The translations under genes and the position numbers were made by a program. Positions 1 to 10,389 of a stretch of 64,000 nt of DNA are shown here, piece after piece; within the stretch, counting starts at the first letter, position 1; each line of letters begins with the position of its first letter. The notes beneath the pieces are model-generated. The model was given only the letters and a program-made list of their open reading frames with translations. It did no database searches and had not been told where the DNA came from. This DNA comes from Lepidodermella squamata. Lineage: Eukaryota; Gastrotricha. Where the stretch lies: NCBI GenBank assembly GCA_047495785.1, contig JBLDXI010000033.1:806001-870000 (forward strand), written 5' to 3'.

Positions 1-903
1 AGCGTGCCTTGGAGCGTGATACCTATGACAATAAAATCGGCGTGATTCCTTGTAATTTCACGTAGCTTCTTAGAGAATTTAACACACATGAAAGTTTATA
101 ATTCATAAGAGCCAAAATAATTTCCGGAACAATTTTCCCGATTTCGACTTTCGACATTTGACAGGTTCAATCAAAAGCGATTGCTAAGCTCGAAAGCTGG
201 ACAAACGAACATTCAGTTTTAATGAAGATTAACTTTTGCAATCTAAATGGAAACTTGATTAACAAAGGCGTGATGAAAATGACATCCAGACTGAAAATAA
301 TTGCACTATATGAAAGACTTACCTGAAACCTGAAAATATTACATGTCTTTGGCATCGAGCTTTTGGGACGGACCATAAGCAATTTAATACAAGTAAGCCG
401 ATTGCAGTGAACATGATAGAAGCTTGATGGAAGAATCTTTAAATCACCTGATACATAATTTGGCTAGCAACTGATTGTTTTATAGCATATCTATCTTTTA
501 GTTTGAAAAAATCATACTCGATCTTCAAACCAATTTACGAAATGTGATGGTCACTGAGTGGCCTGGCGATGTGTGAAATGCGATTTGTCCTCTCGCCGAT
601 ACGCGAGGGTGCGTACCTATCCTTAGTGACTTAGTATCAATTGCTCGCACATCAATGGATGAAGCGCATCACGCTCATTTGTCACTCAATCTCGCGGGCA
701 AATTAGCTGATGAGTTGACCGAAGTGACTAGGAAAGCCACGTGATTCATCGCGGCAAGGTTTATTAATTATATAAGGACGCGTAGAAGTCTAACCTGATC
801 AAGCAATTTATTATCCGATGCAGCGGAATGAACAAACTTCACGCTACGCTGATATCTCAGAGATATTTCTAGAGGCAACAAATAAACACTGAGCTATGCG
901 AAA
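1..903. other. Intergenic, left edge
   Basis: No gene I can support. A short minus-strand open frame (167-382) has neither domain nor signal peptide. The right part holds the promoter of the first small secreted gene. Confidence 0.5.
769..776 (+). promoter_or_regulatory. TATA box (TATATAAG)
   Basis: A good TATA match upstream of the ATG at 904. Similar boxes lie 48-82 bp upstream of several other genes in this window; here the distance is 135 bp, implying a longer leader. Confidence 0.5.
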
Positions 904-1383
904 ATGCTGTTTGTTAGACGAGCAATATACGTACTTGTCCTGCTTATGCAGTTTTGCCTCTCGATCAACGGTACTTCATTTCCGAGAAGCTCCCGCAGGC
1001 GGACCACCACTTCGCAGCCACCCACAACGCTACTCCAAGCAACTTATCCGGCAATCCTGGAGATCGGCAACAACGAAAGCGGCCGGTTAGTATTCATCGA
1101 TTCAGCATCATTCAAATCAGCGATTGGCAAAGTAGCCGACAAAATCACTCGAAAAATTACGCTAGAAGCCCGGCTGATCACAAAATGCCGCCGTAAATTT
1201 GGCCTTTCGTCCAAATGCAATCCGAACCACTTGAAAGAGCTGGCTAGATCTCTGTTCTACCTTCGCCGCTTCTTGAAGCGAATCGAGGACCTGGATGTTA
1301 TCGAGTATTGTAGATTTGACAGCAACCAGAGCAAACCCATTTGCAGGCAATTCGATCGCATTTTATCTCAGATTTTGTCCTAG
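904..1383 (+). CDS. Small secreted 4-Cys protein, family 1
   Basis: This is an intronless 159-residue protein of unknown function. A signal peptide covers about residues 1-23. A Ser/Thr/Arg-rich spacer follows, then a helical, basic core with cysteines at 95, 105, 136 and 147 (C-x9-C-x30-C-x10-C). That spacing is identical to the gene at 2495 and close to the one at 4096, which defines family 1. The usual PF-x-W motif after the last cysteine is not evident here. The ATG was chosen because the hydrophobic leader starts there; an AATAAA signal follows at 1400. Two disulfides and a compact helical fold are likely but inferred. It opens an array of similar same-strand genes. Confidence 0.75.
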   Translation: MLFVRRAIYVLVLLMQFCLSINGTSFPRSSRRRTTTSQPPTTLLQATYPAILEIGNNESGRLVFIDSASFKSAIGKVADKITRKITLEARLITKCRRKFGLSSKCNPNHLKELARSLFYLRRFLKRIEDLDVIEYCRFDSNQSKPICRQFDRILSQILS

Positions 1384-1597
1384 CGCGAAATTAAAGAGCA
1401 ATAAACATTTTAGTGAGATTGCCTGTTTTGGTTTCAAAATGTTCAACATATTTGTGTAAGTGCTACGTTTTAAGAAGCTTTGGTATGTGTGATGACGTAA
1501 GTCACGACGTTTTTCATCACTTAGTGATGATGAGATTCGGTCACTCGTTGAAAAGATCCCGGTCATCAGAGAGGTAATTTTTTACACTCGATAAGAG

Positions 1598-2134
1598 ATG
1601 AGTTCATTACGCATTAGTTTGATTTTTCTGTTTGTCAACTTTTCATTCCTTTATCCTGCGGAAGCATATGTCAGTTCCAGCAAATTCAGACTGAACAACG
1701 ATCGGGAAATGGCGAAAAATTCGTTGAAAAAGCTGCATGAAGCGCTGACAGCTGTAAATGAAGCTTGTAAGTCCTCTTCAACAAATGCTACAACAATCAA
1801 ACCATCGATTGGTCAATTAAACGATACCGGAAGTCTCCTGTGGAGCGGCTCGGACCACTGCGAGATAAAGCGAGCTTTATTAAGGCGGTTCGCGAAATCA
1901 ACCCTCAAAATGCTGAAGGACGCTAAAATCCGGCACGTTTCCGGAATTCATGGTTTCATTACTGAGCTATTCGACCATGACAAGAAACCTGTCAGCCGCT
2001 TCATGTCAGTCACTGCTCATCGCAATAGCAATAGATCTAAAACCAAGGACACCTCGCACGAAGAAGCGTATATCAAAGAACAGTTGAGACAAAATGCACG
2101 TTCGGCGAAATACAAGACAGTCAGAAATAAATGA
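1598..2134 (+). CDS. Small secreted protein, family 2, lacking Cys3 and Cys4
   Basis: A 178-residue intronless protein with a signal peptide (about 1-23). It keeps the family-2 helix motif with C57 (NEACK) and C88 (DHCEIKRALLRRF), but the positions of the third and fourth conserved cysteines are substituted. The C1-C2 spacer is also much longer (30 residues rather than 10-11). A Lys/Arg-rich tail follows the domain. It still aligns with the genes at 3401 and 7561 through the KRALLRRF and RFM segments. An AATAAA is at 2190. It may be a diverged functional copy using a single disulfide, or the start of decay; the frame is intact. Function unknown. Confidence 0.7.
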   Translation: MSSLRISLIFLFVNFSFLYPAEAYVSSSKFRLNNDREMAKNSLKKLHEALTAVNEACKSSSTNATTIKPSIGQLNDTGSLLWSGSDHCEIKRALLRRFAKSTLKMLKDAKIRHVSGIHGFITELFDHDKKPVSRFMSVTAHRNSNRSKTKDTSHEEAYIKEQLRQNARSAKYKTVRNK

Positions 2135-2494
2135 ATCTTTGTCCACGAGTTGACAGTAATCAGCTTGATTGAATAATTAAAGTTCATCCAATAAACCGCA
2201 AATGTCAGTTAAAGAGGGCTTTTCAATTTTCTGTTAATATCTAAAGCCTTAGCTTTTTTTAACTTCTCGCGAAAAAAGTCTAAATTCGGCTCCAATTAAC
2301 CTGCAATGTCGTTAAAATCGTCGTAGGCTGATGAGTTTTCAATTTTCCTAACTGTCAATCCCCCACGTTGTTCCCAGGCAAGTTCAACCCTAATTGGCAG
2401 ATGATCTATAGCTTCCTCGAGCATTTTATCCACTATCAATTTCCATGAAACTAAGAGATCGAACTACATATTTTATTTCAAAAGCTGATTTGCC
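2135..2494. other. Intergenic spacer
   Basis: Contains the AATAAA of the upstream gene at 2190 and nothing else I can support. Confidence 0.5.
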
Positions 2495-2932
2495 ATGAAG
2501 ACTTACCTATTATTTGCTCTAGCTGCTTCGGCTAATGCTATGCTGAGTGCTGACAAGCTGAGGTTCGAGCGAAATCCAAATATCGAGGGAGCTAACGCAA
2601 GCTCGAAGCTAACCCCAATCGAAGCTCTTCTTGAGAAAGAAATCTCACAATCAATGCGTCGCCTCAAAAAACACATACGATCAGTCACAGTTCGGGTCTC
2701 AAAATGCTTCGTCATGCTCGGCTCTACCAAGAAATGTGGAATACAACACCTAGACGACCTATGGGACCGGTTGCAAGCGATAAAACGTTTCCAGGTGGAA
2801 ATCGCCTCTAGAAGGCAATTGCCTCCCTGCACTGGTGGCTACGAAGTTGATGGCGTTGACTGCCAGCAAAATTCCGAGTTTTTACCGTGGCTTAAAGGCG
2901 TAGCTGCGAAATTCGCGGCCGCTGAAGTATGA
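2495..2932 (+). CDS. Small secreted 4-Cys protein, family 1
   Basis: An intronless 145-residue protein, signal peptide about 1-15. The core has cysteines at 71, 81, 112 and 123 (C-x9-C-x30-C-x10-C), followed by a FLPWLKG segment around W132. This segment corresponds to the PFFxWAK motif of the spliced family members at 15892-21807, so this gene links the intronless and spliced branches. The helix between Cys2 and Cys3 is basic and amphipathic. Function is not recognisable. An AATAAA lies at 3075. Confidence 0.75.
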   Translation: MKTYLLFALAASANAMLSADKLRFERNPNIEGANASSKLTPIEALLEKEISQSMRRLKKHIRSVTVRVSKCFVMLGSTKKCGIQHLDDLWDRLQAIKRFQVEIASRRQLPPCTGGYEVDGVDCQQNSEFLPWLKGVAAKFAAAEV

Positions 2933-3400
2933 AATCCAGGGAGACCGCCCGCAAGAGAAACGAATGACGGCCAATGTGTTTACACTTTTAAATACAAATG
3001 ACGAAAAAATATCATCATTCATTTTCTTGCGGACAGTCTCATATTTTTGCTCGTAATGCCCTCAGTTTTGTGTCAATAAAAAAGTTATTCAATACACATT
3101 GTCTGAGAGTCATCGGCCATCGACATCGCGGGATGCCACTAAAAATCGATTGACGGATGCACGGAATAATAAATTGAAGATCTGTCACAGCTCATTTCCT
3201 CGCTCTTCCTGACTCGTGGTCGAAATATTGTTTTCTACTCAGTGACGAACGACCACGGGAGAAGTGATCAAGTTGAAATATGATAACTATCGTTAGCTAA
3301 TTCTTGAAATCATGACTTATTAACTGAGAATTCGTTCGCTTTTAGCTCAGTATAAAATCTGGTCATTTTTTAATATTTCTCGCGCATATTTTTTAGAGCA
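2933..3400. other. Intergenic spacer with TATA box
   Basis: Holds the AATAAA at 3075 of the upstream gene and the TATAAAA at 3351 of the next one. No coding signal seen. Confidence 0.5.
3351..3357 (+). promoter_or_regulatory. TATA box (TATAAAA)
   Basis: Perfect TATAAAA 50 bp upstream of the ATG at 3401. It supports that start and independent transcription of this gene. Confidence 0.6.
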
Positions 3401-3829
3401 ATGACGATCGCAACTGCTATTGGATTATTATTTCAAATTTGTCTATTTTTGACGCCAATCTCAGCAGCTGAGTTGAAAACCGCAAAATCAAGCGATGAAG
3501 GCGATGATCCACTGCTGAAAGTCGAGTCTCACCTAGCGAATAAGTCGATGCAGATATTAAGAGATGCTCAAAAAGCTGTAGAAGAAGCCTGTGGAGATGG
3601 CATGAAGGCAATGATGACCAACGACTGCAAGATGAAACGGGTCATCCTAACGAAGGCTGTTGAGAAGACAAGTCACTTGCTGCGGCGGCTGCAGCAACGC
3701 CGAGCTAAATACAACCGATGCAAGGGCCTTCTCAACCAAATGGTCGCGCATCGACAACCTATGAATCGCTTTTTGGCCGTATGCGCCAAACTTGCCTTTA
3801 CTACAAGTGATTATTTGTCAGTTTTGTGA
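3401..3829 (+). CDS. Small secreted 4-Cys protein, family 2
   Basis: A 142-residue intronless protein. The signal peptide is about 1-22 and an acidic spacer follows. Cysteines at 64, 76, 107 and 128 give C-x11-C-x30-C-x20-C, the family-2 signature. Conserved features are a basic helix after Cys2, an RR/K-rich segment before Cys3 (NRCKGLLNQMV), and the final MNRFLAVC. The family is shared with genes at 4932, 5849, 7561, 8796, 10390 and 12629. I do not recognise any known domain. The size, secretion and two predicted disulfides suggest an extracellular ligand, effector or defence factor, but that is inference. Confidence 0.75.
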   Translation: MTIATAIGLLFQICLFLTPISAAELKTAKSSDEGDDPLLKVESHLANKSMQILRDAQKAVEEACGDGMKAMMTNDCKMKRVILTKAVEKTSHLLRRLQQRRAKYNRCKGLLNQMVAHRQPMNRFLAVCAKLAFTTSDYLSVL

Positions 3830-4095
3830 GAGCTGATTGCTATTGCTAGTGGCCTATGCATGTGTTGTCATTTCAAATAATGGAACTCTTGAAGTTGTTT
3901 TCTTGAAAGGAAACAGGAAGTAAAAGCTCTTTAGTGCGCCGTCATTTTTTTTGATGAAAAATCTAGTCCAGAGGGATATCGGAAGCACTAACCATATTTA
4001 CGCACGTGGCCTACCAATAGTCATGGGGAACGTAGGCGATACGATGTTATTCCTGAACCTTAAAAAAGTATTATTCAGTCTTCGCAAATTTAAAG

Positions 4096-4638
4096 ATGAT
4101 TTATTTCTATTTATTTATCTTCGAAGCCCTGGCAATAAGCCAGCTTGTAGTCGGTCAGCAGGATGACAAAACGAAACAACGTCTCGCGGCTTTTGAGAGG
4201 CCAGGTGCTGTAGTTTCGTTGAGAAAATCAGCTAGAGTCACGCCTAGGCCTAGTTTCATTCAGGCCGCCTCTAATCAAACGAAATCAGGCCGAAATGCGC
4301 AAGATGCTAACTGGCAGGTTATTGACGTGAAGATCAACAACAAGATGCGGCAAATTTACCATAAATTCGTGGCGATGGACCGGAAATTGACTCGATGCCA
4401 ACTCGCCTTGCAATCTGTTCGGAAATGCAACGCCCTACTGAAGGCCTACCATGACGAACGCCTAGCAGCTTTGCAGGCGTATCGAAGGCTACTAAAGGAG
4501 AAGAAACGCCTGACAAAATGTGACGAAACAAACCCAGCGAAGCTTTGCGTTCCTAGCAAGCCGTTTACGAATTGGATTAAATCCTTCGAGAATAACTCGG
4601 AAACTGTCAAACGGACGACGGCAAATAGCAAACCTTAG
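4096..4638 (+). CDS. Small secreted 4-Cys protein, family 1
   Basis: A 180-residue intronless protein with a signal peptide (about 1-20, ending VVG before QQDD). A basic, poorly conserved region of about 80 residues precedes cysteines at 101, 111, 142 and 151 (C-x9-C-x30-C-x8-C). KPFTNWIKSF follows, with W160 matching the PF-x-W motif of family 1. The long basic spacer and tail distinguish it from its paralogues. No known domain is visible. It lies between two family-2 genes, so the two families alternate here. Confidence 0.7.
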   Translation: MIYFYLFIFEALAISQLVVGQQDDKTKQRLAAFERPGAVVSLRKSARVTPRPSFIQAASNQTKSGRNAQDANWQVIDVKINNKMRQIYHKFVAMDRKLTRCQLALQSVRKCNALLKAYHDERLAALQAYRRLLKEKKRLTKCDETNPAKLCVPSKPFTNWIKSFENNSETVKRTTANSKP

Positions 4639-4931
4639 TTTTTTAAACGCATGAATTCCTAACCTTTCCGAATCGTTTTATCATCACGCACTAGGAGAAA
4701 TTAAAACTGTTACAAATAGCTATTTTGAGGTCCCTTTTTCCTGTCCCAACATAACTTCTGGTGCGAATTTTTATCAAGACGATTATCGAATCTGATGTGT
4801 TAGGTCGTCCTAATCGAATAACCACATGAGCACCATCGTGTTACCCGCGTTTGCTGACTTCCGTGCTAACGGACAGAGAGAAAGACTATTTTTTTCAAAA
4901 TTCAAGGTCACTTCGCATTTTTAGAGGGATT

Positions 4932-5306
4932 ATGAACGCTGTTCATATAATTTTACCAATTCTTTTTCTTTTCACTCCGGCTTTTTCGATTAGCCATCGG
5001 ATCATCATTCCAAATCCGGAGCAACCTACGGCGAGCAGCGCCCTCTTATCCGCATTGAATGTGAAAGCCCCTGGCTTGACTGGAATTTGTTCGAAAACTG
5101 CGAATCGGAATGCGCGAACGGATTGCTTGATCAAAATGGCACTGATGAAACGCCTGTTCGAGGAGACACGCAAAATGGCAAATAAGCTGCGTCGACAACG
5201 TCTGCGACTTTATCAGTGCGATAATTTGCTGCAGCAAATCATCAGTCGTGGAATGCCTTTGGAGAAGTTCTCCACAGTTTGCGGGAATGTTTTAGGAATG
5301 TATTAG
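4932..5306 (+). CDS. Small secreted 4-Cys protein, family 2
   Basis: The frame is open from 4851, but the ATG at 4932 is preferred because the signal peptide (LPILFLFTPAFS) follows directly, giving 124 residues. Cysteines follow C-x11-C-x30-C-x20-C: GICSK, DCLIKMALMKRL, YQCDNLL and STVCGN. The KRLFEET and LEKF segments match other family-2 genes. Function unknown, probably secreted with two disulfides. Confidence 0.7.
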   Translation: MNAVHIILPILFLFTPAFSISHRIIIPNPEQPTASSALLSALNVKAPGLTGICSKTANRNARTDCLIKMALMKRLFEETRKMANKLRRQRLRLYQCDNLLQQIISRGMPLEKFSTVCGNVLGMY

Positions 5307-5848
5307 AATGTCCCTAAGCTGGAGAATGTCGTCATGTTTGATATCTGATGTCGGATTATCACTTTGGAATTTGTTGATGAGAATATTAAACAGCACGTGC
5401 GAAATTATCGATCGAAGTTTTATTTTTAAGCTGATAATTTACATGTTGAAGAGCCAATCCTGGGGCATCGAGAGGAGAGTGGAGACGAGACGGGCTGGCA
5501 TCTAAATTATTTAGCAGCAATTAAGCCTAAATTTAGACTTGATTTCTATTTTAAAAAGCAGTTCAATTCATCGTGCAAATTTAGAAATTTTATTCAATTG
5601 TTGCCAGGATACAAGACAGCCCTTGGATTCTCGAACATCCGGAAGTACGCTTAATTTCGCGTGAATAAGTTCAGTCAAGCTGACATGAGTGCTCAATGAA
5701 AACAATAAAAGTGCAGTCATTTCAGGGGTCTGATTTTGCGCGTGACCATTCATCGATGCCAAATTGTAAACCAGCAAAACACGTGGTGACCATCAGATAT
5801 GAAGAAAACGAATTTCATTCAATTTACAAAATTTCGCATCTCTGAGAA
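5307..5848. other. Intergenic spacer
   Basis: Several short open frames on both strands lack signal peptides, cysteine patterns or paralogues. I see no supported feature. Confidence 0.5.
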
Positions 5849-6265
5849 ATGAATCGTTTGTATATGACGCTAATACTGATTTTTGGCCTAGTTGCTGCTT
5901 ACTCGGCGTCAATCTCTGCCAACGACTACGACCTGGCCGATATCGAGGATCCTAGTCCGGATGATCCAGTAGCCCTAGCAATTCCTAACGCCGACTCAAT
6001 GTCGATCAATGACTACATCAAAGCGCTTAGGACAGATGATCAAGCCATAGTAAATGAAGTCTGTCCGTCGCCTGAGGACCGCAAAACGAAGGAGTGTTTA
6101 ATTCGAACGGCACTGATCAAGCGCTTTTTGAAATCAACTCAAAACATTCCAATTCATTCACACCGCAGGCGACTTCGCGTTGATCACTGTTACCGTATGC
6201 TAAAGGACGTATTCTTGCAACGCCATCCACTTGACCGCTTTCTGTTGAGTTGTTCAAATGTCTAA
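5849..6265 (+). CDS. Small secreted 4-Cys protein, family 2
   Basis: A 138-residue intronless protein with a signal peptide (about 1-20) and an acidic Asp/Pro-rich spacer (about 25-60). The core follows C-x10-C-x30-C-x20-C, with the well conserved ECLIRTALIKRFLKSTQN helix, RRRLRVDHC and LDRFLLSC motifs shared with 8796, 10390 and 12629. The acidic spacer against a basic core suggests a propeptide or charge-balanced region, which is inference. Function unknown. Confidence 0.75.
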   Translation: MNRLYMTLILIFGLVAAYSASISANDYDLADIEDPSPDDPVALAIPNADSMSINDYIKALRTDDQAIVNEVCPSPEDRKTKECLIRTALIKRFLKSTQNIPIHSHRRRLRVDHCYRMLKDVFLQRHPLDRFLLSCSNV

Positions 6266-6746
6266 AGTAATGATGGATTATCTGGATATTCTGAAACTTC
6301 AGTTTGAATTCTGTCCCTGTGAAACTGCAAGTCCATTTACTGTAGTTACTGTCTCAGTAGTTACTCCTGTAAATCGAACTATCATAGAAGTAGCTATTAG
6401 AAGCAGACATAGTATGAATTGTAGCCATCACGCTGAATTATGCTGAAAGCATTTAAACACGTATAATCCCTGTGAAACCCTACACCTGAATTGCATGATA
6501 AGAAGAATAATAAATACAACGAAGGAAATAGGAGCTATCAGACATAGAGAACATTGTCTTTTGAACGGTCAATTTGTTAAAGTACTAACGAAGAGCAAAG
6601 CTCAGAAGTGACATTGAAAATTGAAAAATTAGCATTTTTGTTTTGTCGAATGAATAAACTTATCCAGAAGTTTAGTTTCCAAATGGGTGCATACTTCATT
6701 AACAATAATATATTATAGCCTTTTTCATTGGTCATAGGTTCATAGA
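6266..6746. other. Intergenic spacer
   Basis: AT-rich with an AATAAA-like segment near 6510. No coding evidence. Confidence 0.45.
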
Positions 6747-7144
6747 ATGCATTTTCTGGCAGCTTTCATGATCACGGCTTTCGTATTCTCATCGGCATCT
6801 AGCTCCAGAAAATTCGGTACTTCGAAGTCAATCGAGCCAATTAAGAAGAAGCAATTATCAGCTCATTTTCAAGTAGAAGATCGGATGTTGAGCTGTAAGT
6901 TCTTCCTCCTGAAAAATCGGTATAGTATAAAGTTGATTCATTCATGATTACAGATGAAAAAGCCGGAGTTTCGATCGGCTACATTTTTGACGAATTGATC
7001 GATGCTCTGATAGCGAAGAAACGATGCGAAACTGCTAAATGTAAGAACGATTTCAATCTGGTCCTCATCGGCTTGGTAACCTACCTTCGATACCTTCAGC
7101 AAAGCTATTTCTCTCTCGTTGTTTCCAATAAGAATAAAGACTAA
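6747..7144 (+). CDS. Small secreted two-Cys protein, family 3 (two exons)
   Basis: Exons are 6747-6894 and 6954-7144. The 59-bp intron is GTAAGT..TTACAG, phase 1, and splicing gives about 112 residues. The leader (ITAFVFSSAS) is a signal peptide. After the junction comes a conserved helical segment (EKAGVSIGYIFDELIDALI), a CETAKC pair, then a LIGLVTYLRYLQQSYFS helix. The gene at 14089 has the same layout, intron phase and motifs, which confirms the splice model. No known domain; function unknown. Confidence 0.75.
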
Positions 7145-7560
7145 TCTGGTATGGATGATGAATTTTCACGTATATGGTACATCGCGACTTGAAGGTGAGA
7201 TGTCCTCTGTCGTGAAGCTTATTACGTGTGAGGAGGCAAAATAGAATTACTCATATGTTACTCACGTCAGTCATTGATTTCAGGCCCGTTGGACATATGA
7301 ACCCGTCCTTCTTCTAGGTTCAATTCTTAGGACAAGAGCTGATAGTTATTTAATGAGAGTTAGTATAACTCGATAAATATCACGGCGCCTGCTTAAGGAG
7401 GAGGCGTGGGAATACAGCAGAGCCAACGAAAAATAGAGCCACTTGTGCACGGTGACATCTGAAACCATCGAATCGGCATTCGGCTGGACCGCCTTCTCTC
7501 ACTTTTGTTTGCTATAAAATAGCCCATCTAGACGCTGAAGATCATTAACAATATCTGACC
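7145..7560. other. Intergenic spacer with TATA box
   Basis: Holds the TATA box at 7513 of the next gene. Nothing else is supported. Confidence 0.5.
7513..7519 (+). promoter_or_regulatory. TATA box (TATAAAA)
   Basis: TATAAAA lies 48 bp upstream of the ATG at 7561, the same spacing as at 3351/3401. Confidence 0.6.
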
Positions 7561-7947
7561 ATGAAGATACATAGGTTTCCCGTTTTCCTAATAGCAATTA
7601 TTCTTCCGACCGGCATTACGCAAGAAGCAACCGGGGAAATTCCAACAAGAGCGGCTGAACTGATGAAAATCGAATCAGTCCTCGCCAGCGTTTCCATTCA
7701 ACTGCTAACCAGCGCTCGAGAAGAGACTAGAAAGGCTTGTTTGGGGAAATCGACCAACAAAAGTAGTGACTGTCTGCTGCGCAGAGCTTTGGCTAAGCGG
7801 TTCCTACATACAACTGTGAAACTACTGAAAAACTTAAAACTCAAACGGTTTCGCGTCGAACGCTGCAACTATTTGCTGGAACAAGTCGTAGCACATCGGC
7901 TGCCTATGGATAGATTCCTGACGAAATGCACTACATTTTCTCGATAA
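7561..7947 (+). CDS. Small secreted 4-Cys protein, family 2
   Basis: A 128-residue intronless protein with a signal peptide (about 1-20, ending GITQ). The core shows C-x10-C-x30-C-x20-C: KACLGK, DCLLRRALAKRFL, ERCNYLLEQVVAHR and MDRFLTKC. The AHR-PM-RF segment is closest to the gene at 3401. The spacer is short and the protein is near the minimal form of the family. Function unknown; extracellular by prediction. Confidence 0.75.
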   Translation: MKIHRFPVFLIAIILPTGITQEATGEIPTRAAELMKIESVLASVSIQLLTSAREETRKACLGKSTNKSSDCLLRRALAKRFLHTTVKLLKNLKLKRFRVERCNYLLEQVVAHRLPMDRFLTKCTTFSR

Positions 7948-8795
7948 ACATTTCCGCCTTTGATTTAGCAATATCCTAGCTGTTACTAAGCTTAGTTTTG
8001 ACTATTGTCATTGTTTGTTGACTATTTCAATCTTTCGAAACTGAGGTGGCTTGGTAGGCGCCTCAAACCGGATGGTAAGGTCGAACTTGTTATTCCCTTG
8101 CTTGCAAGGGAGGATACTCTTACAGACTTCTAGTGCCTTGCTTTTGCGATTATCATTTATCATTATTTACCTTAAGCTATGGCTGATCATTCAATTTTAA
8201 CAAATTCCCTATGAGAATAAAAGCCTGGGAAAAAGTTTCCTCACGTTTCCGTTTGAAGTTATGATGAGATAGTCTTTTATCATGAAATTATCCCAAAGGT
8301 TTTGTTTTATTCCATTTTGTTTTATTTTGTTTTCCATTTCAACCAAGAATCCATAGTCCTAAATGGCCGTCTTCCTGTTCGATTATGAATATCATTTCGA
8401 ATGGACGAATTTCTGCATTTTCTTATGTACATGGAAAGGAAAATAGATCACCTGTCGTGATCAATGGATGTCTCTCCCAGTGAAGTTAGCAACATAGTCC
8501 GAAAAGTCCCGGTCTGAAAATTCCTGCGCACAGACGTCGACTGACAGGCTATATTGAACGATATGCCACTGAAATTCTGACCTATTAATTAATGAAGGCG
8601 ACAAGTAACGCACCGATAAACACTGGCGCTAACTAGTTAGGCCCGAAATGTCAATTAGTCAAGTGGAAACGTTTCAGGTTATGCTAATTTACTTTTTAAA
8701 AATAGATGTGACCACGCGGTTCTCAGTATTTAAGCCAGGGATTATCGATGTGGGATTATCATCCAATCTCATTCGCTAAGCTGATAATAACCGGA
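7948..8795. other. Intergenic spacer with TATA box
   Basis: Contains a TTTTATT-rich low-complexity run near 8300-8340 and the TATTTAAG at 8727. No coding signal. Confidence 0.5.
8727..8734 (+). promoter_or_regulatory. TATA-like box (TATTTAAG)
   Basis: Lies 69 bp upstream of the ATG at 8796 but only 21 bp upstream of the in-frame ATG at 8748. That makes the downstream ATG the likelier start. Confidence 0.45.
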
Positions 8796-9179
8796 ATGTT
8801 GCTAGCATTGATTATACCTGCTTGTTTTTTCATGCTTTCAACTGCTGAGGACATGTTACCATCCGATGCCAATGTTAAAGATGATTCGAGCGAAGCCGAT
8901 CAATCCGACAATGCCGAAAAATTCTACAAGCCAACGGCTATTGAGGTGCAAAACATCCTTGACGAGCTGTGCTCGGATAACACGAGTAAACTCAAGAAGG
9001 CCGAATGTCTCATTCGATCGGCGATGATCAAGCGCTTTCTGAAGTTCACACAGAACAAAGTGGCGGAACCATCATATCGCAGACGCTTACGAATCGCTCA
9101 CTGCAATCGTCTTATCAAGGAGGTTGCCGCACAACGTGTGGCCCTCGACCGATTTTTGCTCGCATGTGCTAACATTTAA
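8796..9179 (+). CDS. Small secreted 4-Cys protein, family 2
   Basis: The frame is open from an ATG at 8748. I prefer 8796 because it starts a clean signal peptide (MLLALIIPACFFML) that lines up with the paralogues at 10788 and 13039, and because of the TATA position. This gives 127 residues. An acidic spacer precedes C-x11-C-x31-C-x20-C with ECLIRSAMIKRFLK, RRRLRIAHC and LDRFLLACANI. The C-terminal 70 residues are nearly identical to the two minus-strand copies at 10390 and 12629, so these three are the most recent duplicates, one of them inverted. Function unknown. Confidence 0.75.
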   Translation: MLLALIIPACFFMLSTAEDMLPSDANVKDDSSEADQSDNAEKFYKPTAIEVQNILDELCSDNTSKLKKAECLIRSAMIKRFLKFTQNKVAEPSYRRRLRIAHCNRLIKEVAAQRVALDRFLLACANI

Positions 9180-10389
9180 ACTCACGCCTATTCAGTGTAA
9201 GAGAGTATCTAACTCCAAAAGCTCCAAGACAAATAATGTTTTCGTGTTCGAAAATGAGCCATCACTGATTTTTCGATAGCTGTCAGCATTAGGAAGTCTA
9301 GCCCATTCGATTATGAGAATAAAATTCTGCCTTGAAAGATGATGTTTCGAGCTGTGAATTTCATTCTACATTCGCCCACTTGAAAATGATAGATCTGAAA
9401 AGCAGTGCCCAGGATTATTGTCTGTGTGATAGGGAACAAACAATCTTGAAGGCTGTTATCATTGACTTGAGACTTGGAATCCCATAACAGAATATCCGCT
9501 GCGGTTCTCCCCTATCCCATCATTTTCAATGATAATTAATAATCGTTGCATCATGCTGACAAAATCAAGCCGCTACGTCAGTGGCAATGTCACTATTAGC
9601 GACTTTAATTCGAGAAAAATCGAGGCAAAAAGTAATTCATGTTTATCCTGAGTAGCACGTCTCTTCGATCAACGGGCGATGGGCCGTTATTAGACGAATT
9701 CCGTTTATTTTAATTAAGCAGTTCAATTTTTCCTGCAGCTTTATTGTCCGTTCTAACCTAAGGAATATAATTGCGGATCAACGTTCGTTAATGCCGAACT
9801 TGTTTACTTTGTCTTTGATTTTCCTGGTCGACGAGCCTGCTCCAGACGTACTACATCCGAAATTTGATTTCCTACACATCTATGCTTGTACTAAATCTGC
9901 TATATTTCCAAAATTATCTAATTGATCAATATTTCGGGCATCTGCCACGTAAAATTTACCGGAATCTTCAATACATTGCAATGTGGTTCATATAGTACTT
10001 CAAAACTTGTATCAAGTGATAGCAATGACACGGCTTTTATGTCACAAAATTGAAGAGAAAAAAGACAGGAGTATTTACGGGCAGCCTTGAATCAGTTTTA
10101 CTCCATCAAATCAAATCAGTAGACCTAGAGCTCGCGCGCTAATCCAAAATCCAAAAGGCAAAATATTCTCCAACATGTTTTCTGCTTTTATGACCTTGCC
10201 GATCAAATAGGCAGGATCTACAGGCATCGATCGTGCGTAGGTCCTAATCCCAGTGTCAAATTTAGGGTGTACTTTTGCGACTGGGCTATCGTCGTCTGAA
10301 TGAGATAAACACGAGTTTACTGAAATTCACAGTTTATTAAATTGCCAGTTTCGCATATCAATGACTAATGACAAGACAACAAAATATTG
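9180..10389. other. Intergenic between inverted duplicates
   Basis: 1.2 kb separating the tails of two convergent paralogues (8796+ and 10390-). An AATAAA lies near 9322. I find no further gene or clear inverted repeat. Confidence 0.45.

Noticed and set aside
167-382. Minus-strand open frame with possible 33-bp intron
   Set aside because: No signal peptide, domain or paralogue; the splice signals alone are weak evidence.
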